This document shows positions 35,195 to 44,327 of a stretch of 64,000 nt of DNA, piece after piece. The translations under genes were made by a program, and so were the position numbers. Positions within the stretch are counted from its first letter, which is position 1, and every line of letters starts with the position of its first letter. Source of the DNA: JANQHS01 sp965267505 (GTDB taxonomy: Bacteria; Bacteroidota; Bacteroidia; Cytophagales; CCMP332). The stretch covers positions 806,001 through 870,000 of the forward strand of contig OZ254081.1 of the NCBI GenBank assembly GCA_965267505.1, read 5' to 3'. The notes under the pieces are model-generated. The model saw only the letters and a program-made list of their open reading frames with translations, was not told where the DNA came from and did not search any database.

Positions 35195-36390
35195 TTCAAG
35201 GAGATCACAGCCTTCCTAATCCTCGCTATGGCTTCAGTTAACTGGTCGCGTGAAGCAGCAAATGAGATCCTGAAGGTATCCGGAGCACCAAATGCAATTC
35301 CGGTTACAGTTGAAACATGAGCAGATTCCAAAAGATACATGCAGAAGTCCGTAGAATCGGAAATGGTTTTACCCTGAGGGGTGGTTTTACCGATCAAAGA
35401 CTTTATCCCGGGTAACATATAGAATGCCCCATTAGGCATATAGGTATCGATGCCCTCGATAGAACTTAATTCTTTGTAAACAAGGTCTCTCCTTTTTTGA
35501 AATTCGTCCTTCATTTCAAAGACCTCAGTCCTGGGACCATTTAGGCCTGATAAAGAAGCTCTTTGTGCTATAGAACAGGTAGCTGAAGTCAATTGTCCCT
35601 GAATCTTGGTGCAGGCCTTAGCCAACCAATCTGGACCAGCCATATAACCCACCCTCCAGCCTGTCATTGCAAATCCCTTCGACATTCCATTAATGATAAC
35701 TACTCTTTCCTTGATACTTGGAAACTGGCTAATGCTCTCATGCCTTCCTTCAAACACTATATACTCATAGATCTCGTCTGATATGACAAGGCAATTGGGG
35801 AATTTTTCCAAAACCTTGACAAATTCAGCTAACTCTTCCTTGGAATAAACTGAGCCTGTCGGGTTTGAGGGTGAAGAAAAAATTATGGCCTTGGTATCCT
35901 GGCTTAGTCCTGCCTCGAGATCTTCGGGCCTAACCTTGTATTGGTTTTCAAGACTAGCCTCGATAAAATTCGCTTTTCCGCCAGCCATTTGTACTATGTC
36001 TGCATAGGATACCCAATAGGGGGTCAGAATTCCGATTTCATCTCCAGGGTTAAGAAGACAAAGCATGATGTTCGCTATGGTCTGCTTTGCCCCCGTACTT
36101 ACCACGATTTGCTCGGCAGAATAATCTACTCCATTTTCTCTTTTGAGCTTTGATGAAATCGCCTCTCTCAGATCAGCATATCCGGGAATGGGAGGATAAT
36201 GGGTATACCCGTCTACCATTCCTTGTCTGGCACCTTCAAGAATGAATTCAGGGGTATCAAAATCAGGTTCCCCAAGGCTTAAATTAATGATGGGAGCCCC
36301 TTTTGAGGCAAGTTCTCTTGCCATTCTGGACATGCCAATAGTGGCCGATTCCTTCATGGACATTATCCGATCAGAAAGCAAATTGCTCAT
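35191..36390 (-). CDS. PLP-dependent class I aminotransferase (aspartate aminotransferase type)
   Basis: A 399-residue fold-type I aminotransferase. The N-terminus has INLSLGEPDFDTPEFI and the cofactor-binding VVSTGAKQTIANIML. SSPSNPTGSVYSKEEL and SDEIYEYIVF follow. The PLP lysine lies in INGMSKGFAMTGWRVGY at about residue 238, and FRISFAAS near the end has the carboxylate-binding Arg. The family (AspC/AATase Ib) uses aspartate or related amino acids; I do not assign the exact substrate. It is upstream of, and coupled to, the heptose kinase. Confidence 0.92.
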   Translation of the reverse strand: MSNLLSDRIMSMKESATIGMSRMARELASKGAPIINLSLGEPDFDTPEFILEGARQGMVDGYTHYPPIPGYADLREAISSKLKRENGVDYSAEQIVVSTGAKQTIANIMLCLLNPGDEIGILTPYWVSYADIVQMAGGKANFIEASLENQYKVRPEDLEAGLSQDTKAIIFSSPSNPTGSVYSKEELAEFVKVLEKFPNCLVISDEIYEYIVFEGRHESISQFPSIKERVVIINGMSKGFAMTGWRVGYMAGPDWLAKACTKIQGQLTSATCSIAQRASLSGLNGPRTEVFEMKDEFQKRRDLVYKELSSIEGIDTYMPNGAFYMLPGIKSLIGKTTPQGKTISDSTDFCMYLLESAHVSTVTGIAFGAPDTFRISFAASRDQLTEAIARIRKAVISLK

Positions 36391-36434
36391 AGTTTATTAG
36401 AAAAGGTTCAAATTAAAGGAAACTAAAGTTGTTT

Positions 36435-36767
36435 TTACAGGAGCTCCTTGCTTGGGATCCATAAGATTTCCTCAAAATTTTGGATCTGGTTATCTTTTAT
36501 TTCAACACCTTCAGCCCTGAGCCTATCTTCCATGGAGACTCCTCTGAAGTGAGATTTTCCACTGAGCAATCCTTGACGATTCACAACTCTATGAGCAGGG
36601 ACGTCACTTTTTCCTTCGGCATTACATTGATTCAAAGCCCAACCAACCATTCTGGAAGCTCCTTTGCTGCCCAGGTATTCTGCAATAGCTCCATAGGTCG
36701 TCACCTTTCCTTTAGGAACAAGCTTTACCAGCTCATACACATCTTCAAAAAAGTTTCTTTTTGACAT
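36435..36767 (-). CDS. MGMT-family alkyltransferase-like protein (ATL), no active-site cysteine
   Basis: A 110-residue MGMT DNA-binding domain protein. PKGKVTTYGAIAEYLGSKGASRMVGWAL contains the helix-turn-helix and the Arg finger region. The methyl-acceptor motif PCHRV reads PAHRV (about residues 57-61), so it cannot transfer alkyl groups. ATL proteins of this type bind O6-alkylguanine and hand the lesion to nucleotide-excision repair. It stands alone between the aminotransferase gene and the dnaK terminator. Confidence 0.87.
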   Translation of the reverse strand: MSKRNFFEDVYELVKLVPKGKVTTYGAIAEYLGSKGASRMVGWALNQCNAEGKSDVPAHRVVNRQGLLSGKSHFRGVSMEDRLRAEGVEIKDNQIQNFEEILWIPSKELL

Positions 36768-36795
36768 AAAAAAACCCCGGCGAAAGACCGGGGTT
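36768..36795 (-). terminator. Terminator of dnaK
   Basis: On the minus strand AACCCCGG (from 36795) pairs with CCGGGGTT (ending at 36773) around a 7-base loop and is followed by a T-run. It lies 19 bases past the dnaK stop and just before the start of the ATL gene. Confidence 0.85.
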
Positions 36796-36813
36796 CAAAT
36801 TAAGTATTCAAGC

Positions 36814-38739
36814 TTAATTTTTATTGTTGTCGACTTCCTCGAAATCAACATCGGTTACGTCAGATCCATCGGAACCTTCAGAGCCTTCAGAAGAGGCCTG
36901 CTGTCCGGCATTTGGATCAGCTCCTGCTTCTTGCTGGGCCTGATAGATCTCAGAAGAAGCTGCTTGCCATGCCTGATTGATCTCTTCCATTGAAGAATCA
37001 ATTCCTGCAAGATCCTTTTCAGCATGAGCTTTCTTGAGTTTTTCTAAAGCTCCATTGATGGCATCCTTATTTCCATCCGAAAGCTTATCTCCGTACTCAG
37101 AAAGTTGCTTTTCAGTACTGAAGATCATTGCATCAGCAGCATTCAGCTTATCAACTTCTTCTCTGGCCTTCTTGTCTGTTTCTGCATTTTCCTCAGCCTC
37201 CTGCTTCATTTTTGAGATCTCGTCCTCAGTCAATCCGGAAGAAGCTTCAATCCTGATCTTTTGTTCTTTTCCGGTTCCTTTATCCTTAGCATGGACATTC
37301 AGGATGCCATTGGCATCGATATCAAAACTTACTTCAATCTGAGGAACACCCCTCGGAGCAGCTGGAATCCCATCTAGGTGGAATCTTCCAATCGTACGAT
37401 TATCCTTGGCCATAGGCCTCTCACCTTGAAGAACATGGATCTCAACCGATGGCTGACTATCAGCGGCTGTTGAGAATACTTCAGATTTCTTGGTAGGAAT
37501 TGTTGTATTGGCTTCAATCAGTTTGGTTGAAACACCGCCTACAGTTTCAATTCCAAGAGAAAGAGGCGTAACATCCAATAGAAGAACATCCTTAACCTCT
37601 CCGGTTAATACTCCGCCCTGAATTGCAGCTCCCACAGCTACGACCTCATCCGGATTAACTCCTTTTGATGGCTTTTTCCCAAAGAATTTTTCCACTTCCT
37701 CCTGGATCCTTGGAATCCTGGTTGAACCTCCAACAAGAATGATCTCATTGATCTCAGAAGAATTCAATCCGGAGTTCTTTACAGCCCTTTTACATGGCTC
37801 TAGGGTTCTCTTGATTAAATCATCAGCCAATTGCTCAAATTGAGCTTTACTTAATGATTTAACAAGGTGCTTAGGAACCCCATCCACAGGCATGATATAG
37901 GGCAAATTGATCTCGGTCTGTGATGAGCTTGAGAGCTCGATCTTAGCTTTTTCAGCAGCCTCTTTCAGTCTTTGAAGGGCCATTGGATCTTTTCTTAGAT
38001 CGATACCCTCATCTTTCTCGAATTCATCAGCCAGCCAATCGATGATCACCTGGTCGAAATCGTCTCCTCCCAAATGAGTATCACCATCTGTTGATTTTAC
38101 TTCGAAAACTCCATCTCCTAGCTCAAGAACCGAAATATCAAATGTACCTCCACCAAGGTCGAAGACAGCAATCTTCATGTCCTGGTTTTTCTTATCCAAT
38201 CCGTAGGCAAGAGCGGCGGCGGTTGGCTCGTTTATGATCCTTTTTACTTCAAGACCCGCAATTTGACCTGCTTCCTTGGTAGCCTGCCTTTGTGCATCGT
38301 TGAAATATGCAGGAACGGTGATCACAGCTTCAGATACTGAAGTACCCAAATAATCTTCAGCCGTGCTCTTCATTTTTTGAAGGATCATTGCCGAAAGCTC
38401 CTGAGGAGTATATTTTCTTTCTCCGATCAGTACCCTTGGAGTATCATTATTTCCTTTTTCAACTTTATATGAAACCCTTGACACTTCATTTTTCAATTCG
38501 GTGTACTTGGTTCCCATGAATCTCTTGATGGATTGAATTGTATTCTCAGGGTTGGTAATAGCTTGTCTTTTTGCTGGATCGCCAACCTTTCTCTCGCCTT
38601 TTCCCCCATCCAAAAAGGCAATCATGGAAGGTGTGGTTCTTTTCCCCTCACTATTGGGGATTACCACTGGTTCGTTTCCCTCCATCACCGAAACCACAGA
38701 GTTTGTGGTTCCCAAATCTATTCCAATTATTTTTCCCAT
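36814..38739 (-). CDS. dnaK: Molecular chaperone DnaK (Hsp70)
   Basis: A 641-residue Hsp70. The nucleotide-binding domain begins IGIDLGTTNSVV and includes NEPTAAALAYGLDKK, FDLGGGTFDISVLE and ILVGGSTRIPR. The linker DVLLLDVTPLSLGIE leads into the substrate-binding domain, with a helical lid and an acidic Ser/Gly/Asp-rich tail ending EEVDNNKN. It is a standalone transcription unit with its own terminator; no dnaJ or grpE is adjacent. Two inverted repeats lie upstream. Confidence 0.98.
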   Translation of the reverse strand: MGKIIGIDLGTTNSVVSVMEGNEPVVIPNSEGKRTTPSMIAFLDGGKGERKVGDPAKRQAITNPENTIQSIKRFMGTKYTELKNEVSRVSYKVEKGNNDTPRVLIGERKYTPQELSAMILQKMKSTAEDYLGTSVSEAVITVPAYFNDAQRQATKEAGQIAGLEVKRIINEPTAAALAYGLDKKNQDMKIAVFDLGGGTFDISVLELGDGVFEVKSTDGDTHLGGDDFDQVIIDWLADEFEKDEGIDLRKDPMALQRLKEAAEKAKIELSSSSQTEINLPYIMPVDGVPKHLVKSLSKAQFEQLADDLIKRTLEPCKRAVKNSGLNSSEINEIILVGGSTRIPRIQEEVEKFFGKKPSKGVNPDEVVAVGAAIQGGVLTGEVKDVLLLDVTPLSLGIETVGGVSTKLIEANTTIPTKKSEVFSTAADSQPSVEIHVLQGERPMAKDNRTIGRFHLDGIPAAPRGVPQIEVSFDIDANGILNVHAKDKGTGKEQKIRIEASSGLTEDEISKMKQEAEENAETDKKAREEVDKLNAADAMIFSTEKQLSEYGDKLSDGNKDAINGALEKLKKAHAEKDLAGIDSSMEEINQAWQAASSEIYQAQQEAGADPNAGQQASSEGSEGSDGSDVTDVDFEEVDNNKN

Positions 38740-38792
38740 TTAAGTCTTATTTGTCCTAAAATTCCTTTTAACCCTTTGAACAATATATATGC

Positions 38793-38830
38793 CATTCAGG
38801 GATTTGAATGGAATCATGTCAATATGACAT
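38793..38830. promoter_or_regulatory. Paired inverted repeats in the dnaK upstream region
   Basis: CATTCA-N6-TGAATG (38793-38810) and ATGTCA-ATA-TGACAT (38816-38830) are two perfect 6-bp dyads five bases apart, 54-91 bases before the dnaK start. Neither is the CIRCE element (TTAGCACTC). They may be operators for dnaK or a protein-binding site shared with the neighbouring gene. Confidence 0.35.
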
Positions 38831-38851
38831 AAATGAACTAAAAAATGTCTA

Positions 38852-39898
38852 CTAGCGATGTTTTAGGTTAGGCCATTGATCCCAGTAGTCTTTGTCTTCT
38901 ATTTCAATAGGAATTGAATTTACTTCTCTCTTCACTACCGCTCCTAACAGGCCCAAGCCATTGTTAATGTTCGAATAATTGAGGTCAACCTGAAGGCCAT
39001 TTTGATTGTTGTTGATCAGCTGAAAATTGAAGTAGTCGTCATTATAGATTTCAAAATGCATAAATGCCACGCCTCCGCCTTGAATAATTCGACTTTCAAC
39101 CTCACTATTGTTTGAGGTATCGATGGCCGCAGCCAAATAATCTCCGAAGTCGGAGTCAAGTTTGCTAAAGGTGTATTGGTAACCAGGTGCACGGTCCAAT
39201 TCTTTAAAGCTAATAACTTCCATTGGCTTATTCATGGTAGTTTTCTCTTTAAAACTTCCACCATGCTTTGGGATTTCAAAGTAGAAAACGTCAAGAGTAA
39301 CATGGATTAATCTACCATTAGGTGGTCCTATCAATTGAATTTTAAAATCATCAAAAACGAACCGAGGACTAAGGTTGGAATAAGAGCATTCCCATAGTGG
39401 ATTGATTATTTCAAAACATGGAACAAGGCCGGTAGTAGCATTGGCTGTATGCCCCGTAACAAGGTTTTCAAAGGAAAGGCTGGCTTCTAAGGGAGTCGTG
39501 CTCTCGTGGTCAACAGGTAAAAAACTGTAGGTATGATACAGAGGCAGATATTCATCAAAAAATTCTCCTTTCTCTTTACAGGTATCACATCTAATGTAGA
39601 GCAAAGGGAAATCAAAATAGGGTCTTTCCGGTTCTTCAGGATCAATTAGAGTGAAATGAAGGGCGATTTCTGCAGAATCATAATAAATCATTTCTGGGTT
39701 TTTGGAAAGGTCTACAACATTGCCATTATCACCAGAGAACGCCTTTTGCACACGAAAATACTGGAAGTCTTGCCTGGGTTCCAGAATAGAATAGATGATT
39801 GGAGTTTCTACAAATGGAGCATGAATGTCTGGGTCAGATTCGCAGGCGAAAAATCCTATGGTTATAAAAAAGGATAAAAAAATTCGACTTTTTGCCAA
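38852..39898 (-). CDS. DUF4249 lipoprotein (copy A)
   Basis: A 348-residue lipoprotein. The N-terminus SRIFLSFFITIGFFACESD has a lipobox ending at Cys19. The body has the DUF4249 marks APFVETPIIYSIL, FRVQKAFSGDNGNVVDL and IYYDSAEIAL. It is about the same length as copy B and clearly paralogous to it (shared ETPIIYS, AFSG, TGLVPCFxIxxPxW, YWDxWPxxKHR endings). The start is TTG; no ATG precedes the signal peptide. DUF4249 proteins are often encoded beside TonB-dependent receptors, which are absent here. Function unknown. Confidence 0.82.
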   Translation of the reverse strand: MAKSRIFLSFFITIGFFACESDPDIHAPFVETPIIYSILEPRQDFQYFRVQKAFSGDNGNVVDLSKNPEMIYYDSAEIALHFTLIDPEEPERPYFDFPLLYIRCDTCKEKGEFFDEYLPLYHTYSFLPVDHESTTPLEASLSFENLVTGHTANATTGLVPCFEIINPLWECSYSNLSPRFVFDDFKIQLIGPPNGRLIHVTLDVFYFEIPKHGGSFKEKTTMNKPMEVISFKELDRAPGYQYTFSKLDSDFGDYLAAAIDTSNNSEVESRIIQGGGVAFMHFEIYNDDYFNFQLINNNQNGLQVDLNYSNINNGLGLLGAVVKREVNSIPIEIEDKDYWDQWPNLKHR

Positions 39899-39956
39899 GA
39901 GGCTTAAGATTAATTCCTAATAAAAATAGGAAAAACCTAGCTCCTGTTTAAGCGAA

Positions 39957-41003
39957 TTACCTGTGTTTGATACTTGGCCACCGATCCCAGTATCCGTTCT
40001 CAGAGATATCCACAATCACACTAGGAACCACTCTCAGCGTCCTTGCTCCCATAAGGCCGATACCGTTCTTAACATTGGTATAGATCGGGCTTGTCTGAGT
40101 AATCGGATTGAAATTGTTGTTGATCAACTGGTAATCATTATAGTCATTATTAAAAACATTGAAGTAAACGGTCGCTAAACCAGCATCTTCAATAATTCGT
40201 TCTTTGATAGCTGCATTGTTGCTGGTATCGATAGCACCATTCATATAGTTGCCAAAAGAAAGAGAATCTCTTCTGAATTCGTATTGGAAACCCGGTGATT
40301 TGTCAAGCTGAACGAAATTCACCAATACCATCTGATCATCCTCTGTATCCCTTTCAATTGGATTACCACCATTCAAAGGGACTTCAAAGTAGAGAATCGA
40401 CATTGACACGTATGCCAATTTCCCATTTTCAGGCCCTACAAAGCGAACCTCAATATCATCAAAGGTCATCCTAGGGTTAGAACCTATATCTGTTCTACAT
40501 CTCCATTGAGGGCTAATGATCCGAAAACATGGTACTAAACCTGTTTGCGCTTCTGCCAAATGGCCCGTTTCCTTGTTTTTGAAGCTTAGAAATGCATCCA
40601 AGGGATCCTCATCTCTTGGATCAATAGGAAGAGGATTCATGGTCACATAGACCGGGACTTCTTCTGAGTAAAATACCCCCTCTTCCTTACAGGAATCACA
40701 AAGAAAAACCTGCAGTTTTTCGTTAAAAACTTCAGTATTCGAATTAGAGGGGTCAACCAGTCTAAGGTTTAATTCAATCTCGGCTGTATCATAATAAACC
40801 TTGTCTGGATCCTTGGCTAATTCTATTGCATTTCCTCCTTCACCTGAAAATGCTCTTTGAATTCTAAATACCTGAAGGCTGTCATCCGTGTTCAGCAGGG
40901 AATAGATTATTGGAGTCTCGACAAACGGGGCATTGACCTCTACTGTGTCATCACAGGAGAACATAAAAAAGGAAACCAATAGACCTAGAACAATCTTCCT
41001 CAT
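39957..41003 (-). CDS. DUF4249 lipoprotein (copy B)
   Basis: A 348-residue lipoprotein from the ATG at 41003. An in-frame GTG at 41021 would lie inside the TAGTTTTG promoter box (41021-41028), so the ATG is the better start, and it also makes both copies 348 residues long. Lipobox MFSCDD puts the lipidated Cys at 17. DUF4249 signatures: APFVETPIIYSLL, FRIQRAFSGEGGNAIEL, VYYDTAEIEL, with the same WDRWPSIKHR ending as copy A. The paired Cys in FLCDSCKEEG (both copies have CDTCKEKG-like pairs) may form a disulfide or bind metal. Confidence 0.83.
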   Translation of the reverse strand: MRKIVLGLLVSFFMFSCDDTVEVNAPFVETPIIYSLLNTDDSLQVFRIQRAFSGEGGNAIELAKDPDKVYYDTAEIELNLRLVDPSNSNTEVFNEKLQVFLCDSCKEEGVFYSEEVPVYVTMNPLPIDPRDEDPLDAFLSFKNKETGHLAEAQTGLVPCFRIISPQWRCRTDIGSNPRMTFDDIEVRFVGPENGKLAYVSMSILYFEVPLNGGNPIERDTEDDQMVLVNFVQLDKSPGFQYEFRRDSLSFGNYMNGAIDTSNNAAIKERIIEDAGLATVYFNVFNNDYNDYQLINNNFNPITQTSPIYTNVKNGIGLMGARTLRVVPSVIVDISENGYWDRWPSIKHR

Positions 41004-41020
41004 TGCAAAATTTTGAATCA

Positions 41021-41028
41021 CAAAACTA
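41021..41028 (-). promoter_or_regulatory. Bacteroidota -7 box of the DUF4249 pair
   Basis: On the minus strand TAGTTTTG matches TAnnTTTG and lies 17 bases before the ATG at 41003. It indicates that the DUF4249 pair has its own promoter rather than depending only on read-through from nqrABCDE. Confidence 0.45.
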
Positions 41029-41102
41029 ATTATGCGAGCCTTTCCCGCATCATTTTTTATTTGAAAGGTCTTTTTTAAGGTAATTCGGCCTAAGCAGACG
41101 AA

Positions 41103-41714
41103 TTATAGAGAAATTCCCATAAATGCCATAAAGGCAATTCCCATCAGCCCGGTAATAATAAACGTTATTCCAAGGCCTTTTAGTGGGTCAGGGACATTAG
41201 AGTATTTCAACTTCTCACGGATCGCTGCAATTGCAACAATTGCCAATAACCAACCAATTCCGGAAGAAAACCCATATACCACAGATTCTGCAAGATTATA
41301 CTCATAGGTCACCATGAATAGAGATGATCCCAGGATAGCACAGTTTACTGCAATAAGCGGAAGAAAAATACCCAAAGAGCCATATAGGGCTGGGCTCGTC
41401 TTTTCAATGAACATCTCTACCAATTGTACCATTGAGGCAATAACCGCAATGAACATGATAAAGGTCAAAAAGCTTAAGTCAACATCCGCGAATGAAGCAC
41501 CTAGCCATGACAAGGCACCTTCTTTCAAAATGTACTCCCTGATCAACCAATTCGCGGGAACGGTAATAGACAATACGAATACCACCGCAAGACCAAGGCC
41601 CATAGCAGTGCTTACTTTTTTGGAAACAGCCAGATAAGAACACATGCCCAAGAAATAGGCAAAGATCATATTCTTAATAAAGATGGATTGAATCCCTAGA
41701 TTAACTAATTCCAT
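41103..41714 (-). CDS. nqrE: Na+-translocating NADH:quinone reductase subunit E
   Basis: A 203-residue, six-helix membrane subunit. It keeps the two half-repeat cysteines that ligate the intramembrane iron centre with NqrD: Cys25 in GMCSYLAVS and Cys125 in AVNCAILGSS. It is the last nqr gene present; after a gap of about 75 bases the DUF4249 genes begin. No nqrF follows. Confidence 0.95.
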   Translation of the reverse strand: MELVNLGIQSIFIKNMIFAYFLGMCSYLAVSKKVSTAMGLGLAVVFVLSITVPANWLIREYILKEGALSWLGASFADVDLSFLTFIMFIAVIASMVQLVEMFIEKTSPALYGSLGIFLPLIAVNCAILGSSLFMVTYEYNLAESVVYGFSSGIGWLLAIVAIAAIREKLKYSNVPDPLKGLGITFIITGLMGIAFMAFMGISL

Positions 41715-41720
41715 AATTTC

Positions 41721-42398
41721 TTAATTGTGCTCTACGAAACCATTTCTCCAACGCTGGACCCAGATTATGAGGCCAATTATCAAAAATGCTCCGATGGAGT
41801 TTACCATTAAACCGTTGTTCTCATATGCAAGACCCATGGTCTCGAAAACAGGAAATCCGAAGACCGATCCTGAACCGAAAAGCTCCCTGAAAAAGGCAAC
41901 CACAAGAATTATCCATGAATAACCCAATCCACTTCCAAGACCGTCCAGGATAGAGTCATAAGGCTTATTTCCCATTGCAAATGCTTCCAGCCTACCCATT
42001 ACGATGCAATTGGTAATAATAAGCCCAACAAATACAGAAAGAAGCTTTGACACATCAAAGAAGTATGCTTTCAAAACCTGGTCAACCAATACCACCAGAG
42101 AAGCAATAACAGAAAGCTGAACAATGATCCTTACTCTTGTAGGAACAAGATTCCGGATCAAGGAAATGATCAGGTTAGCAAAAACGATCACGAAGATCAC
42201 TGCAATCGCCATCACCAGTGTTGGTTTCATTTGGGTGGTTACCGCAAGAGCGGAACAAATTCCCAATACCTGAACTGTGATGGGATTATCCTCATCCAAA
42301 GGATCAGAAACGAGCTTTTTACGCCTCTTACTTAAAAGAGCTTCAGCGGGTTTTTTAACAACCTCTTGCTTTTCGACCTGTTCTTGAACTTCACTCAT
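41721..42398 (-). CDS. nqrD: Na+-translocating NADH:quinone reductase subunit D
   Basis: A 225-residue membrane subunit homologous to NqrE but in inverted topology. Iron-centre cysteines are Cys48 in GICSALAVT and Cys131 in TNCIVMGRLEAFAMG. It has an extra charged N-terminal tail of about 30 residues (KKPAEALLSKRRKKLVS). It sits between nqrC and nqrE with only 4-6 bases between genes. Confidence 0.95.
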   Translation of the reverse strand: MSEVQEQVEKQEVVKKPAEALLSKRRKKLVSDPLDEDNPITVQVLGICSALAVTTQMKPTLVMAIAVIFVIVFANLIISLIRNLVPTRVRIIVQLSVIASLVVLVDQVLKAYFFDVSKLLSVFVGLIITNCIVMGRLEAFAMGNKPYDSILDGLGSGLGYSWIILVVAFFRELFGSGSVFGFPVFETMGLAYENNGLMVNSIGAFLIIGLIIWVQRWRNGFVEHN

Positions 42399-42402
42399 AG
42401 GT

Positions 42403-43143
42403 TCAATTATTTAAACTGAGTTCTTCAGATTTAACTTTTCTAAAAAATCCTTGGTAATTCTCCATGTAGGCAAAGATCATTGCCTCTACACCTTTTGCAG
42501 TTATGGTAGCTCCGGAAAGCCCATCAACCTGGTGGGGATCGGTTGGGTTAGTAGACTCACCTTTCAAAACGGTAACACCCACAAGACGACCATTATCGTC
42601 AAAAATGGTTTTTCCAATGAACCTTTGCTGGAATCCCTTTTCGGTAATCCTTGCACCAAGGCCAGGAGTTTCACCAATATGATCAAATACAACTCCTTTT
42701 ATGGTGTTGCAATCTTTTTCAAGAGCGAGGTATCCATAGATTCGATCCCAAAGTCCATTTCCATAAATAGGTAGAATGTAGGCTTCAGCTTCTCCATTGG
42801 ATCCTTTGATCTCAAAAACCGGATAGAGTCTGTCCTTAGCATCCTTCTTATACTCCTTTCCAACTGGAACATCTTCAGCAACAAGCGCGACTCCTTCGCT
42901 CTCAGTTATCTCCTTTCCATTGATATCAACTACAATCGACTTGATATTTTCTCCGTAGATCTTGAGGATATCATCCTCAGGACCTATTTCCATCACGGAA
43001 TTAAGGATGGATTTCTTTTTGAACATATCCTCCTGCCTTTGCTGCTCAGGGCGAAGAGAAACAGCTGCGAAAGCTAATAGTCCTCCTAACACAACCGTCA
43101 GGACAGAACTAAATATTATGATATATAAATTAGACTGTTGCAC
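42403..43143 (-). CDS. nqrC: Na+-translocating NADH:quinone reductase subunit C
   Basis: A 246-residue subunit with one N-terminal transmembrane helix (about 7-29) and a periplasmic FMN-binding domain. The flavinylation motif DGLSGAT is at residues 207-213, with Thr213 as the covalent FMN site set by ApbE. It overlaps nqrB by 14 bases, indicating coupled translation. No apbE gene is in the window. Confidence 0.95.
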   Translation of the reverse strand: MQQSNLYIIIFSSVLTVVLGGLLAFAAVSLRPEQQRQEDMFKKKSILNSVMEIGPEDDILKIYGENIKSIVVDINGKEITESEGVALVAEDVPVGKEYKKDAKDRLYPVFEIKGSNGEAEAYILPIYGNGLWDRIYGYLALEKDCNTIKGVVFDHIGETPGLGARITEKGFQQRFIGKTIFDDNGRLVGVTVLKGESTNPTDPHQVDGLSGATITAKGVEAMIFAYMENYQGFFRKVKSEELSLNN

Positions 43144-44326
43144 GGCTCAATCTTCTTTTTTTATTGGCATTTACCACATAGTAGTCGATCAAAGGAGCAA
43201 AAACATTCATCAGAAGTATTGCTAACATAACTCCTTCAGGATAAGCAGGGTTCAGTACCCTGATCAAAATGGCTAGGAAACCCGCAAGGAATCCATATAT
43301 CCATTTTCCCGTATTTGTTTGCGAAGCGGTAACGGGATCAGTGGCCATAAAAACAAGGCCAAAGGCAAAACCACCCATTACCAAATGGTAATAGAAGGGA
43401 AGTTTTAAAAATTCGTTTGAGCCAAAGAAATTTAGGATCAGCCCCATCGATATAGCTCCCAATAGCATGCTTAACATGATCCTCCAGCTTCCCACTCCTG
43501 TAATGATCAATACCAATGCACCAATCAAACACATAAGAGTACTGGTTTCTCCGATTGAGCCTGGAATGGTTCCCAGGAACATGCTCTGAAAACTGTAAAG
43601 ATCAGCGGAGAAAGAATTAGAGAAAGCCTCCAATACCGGAACTTGGTTTTCACCCGTTCCAAACTCTGCAGCAATTCCAAGTGCTGTTGCACCAGAAAAA
43701 CCCTGAACAACCTCATCCCCGGTAGGGATCCATACCTCCGAACCTGATATTTCAGATGGATAAGCAAAGAATAGAAAAGCCCTGGCTGTTAAAGCAATGT
43801 TCAAAATATTCATTCCTACGCCACCAAATACTTCCTTAGCAAGTACCACTGCGAAAATGGTACCTACAGCCACTTGCCATAGTGGAATAGTAGCCGGAAC
43901 CACTAACGGAATCAACATTCCGGTTACTAGGAATCCCTCTGTAACAGGGTGCTTTCTGAAAATGGCGAAAGCTACTTCTATCAAACCTCCCGAAATGTAG
44001 GAAACAAGCACAATGGGAATAACAAGCCAAAGACCATAAACCAACTTATCCATAAAGGCTGCTTCCTGCCCCATGGACAAATAATACATGTTGCCTGTAT
44101 TCCAGATTCCAAAGATCAGACAGGGTATCATGGCGACCACCACAGTGAACATCATCCTTTTCAGATCGATCGCATCCTTGATCTGGGTGCCCTTAACAGG
44201 AGTAGTGGTTTTCGGCGTGAAAAGAAATGTTCTTTGAGCCTCCCATACATAAAAGAAACGCTCAAACTTGCCACCTTTTTTAAACTGTGGCTCGAACTTA
44301 TCCAGGATATTTTGTAAAAATTTCAT
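43130..44326 (-). CDS. nqrB: Na+-translocating NADH:quinone reductase subunit B
   Basis: A 398-residue integral membrane subunit with about ten helices that carries the sodium path. The covalent FMN motif is SGAT at 211-214 (VVQGFSGATALG), Thr214 being the attachment site. Other family stretches are GILNIALTAR-like NILNIALTARAFLFF and MATDPVTASQT near the C-terminus. It is followed by nqrC with a 14-base overlap and preceded by nqrA with a single-base gap. Confidence 0.96.
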   Translation of the reverse strand: MKFLQNILDKFEPQFKKGGKFERFFYVWEAQRTFLFTPKTTTPVKGTQIKDAIDLKRMMFTVVVAMIPCLIFGIWNTGNMYYLSMGQEAAFMDKLVYGLWLVIPIVLVSYISGGLIEVAFAIFRKHPVTEGFLVTGMLIPLVVPATIPLWQVAVGTIFAVVLAKEVFGGVGMNILNIALTARAFLFFAYPSEISGSEVWIPTGDEVVQGFSGATALGIAAEFGTGENQVPVLEAFSNSFSADLYSFQSMFLGTIPGSIGETSTLMCLIGALVLIITGVGSWRIMLSMLLGAISMGLILNFFGSNEFLKLPFYYHLVMGGFAFGLVFMATDPVTASQTNTGKWIYGFLAGFLAILIRVLNPAYPEGVMLAILLMNVFAPLIDYYVVNANKKRRLSRATV

Positions 44327-44327
44327 T

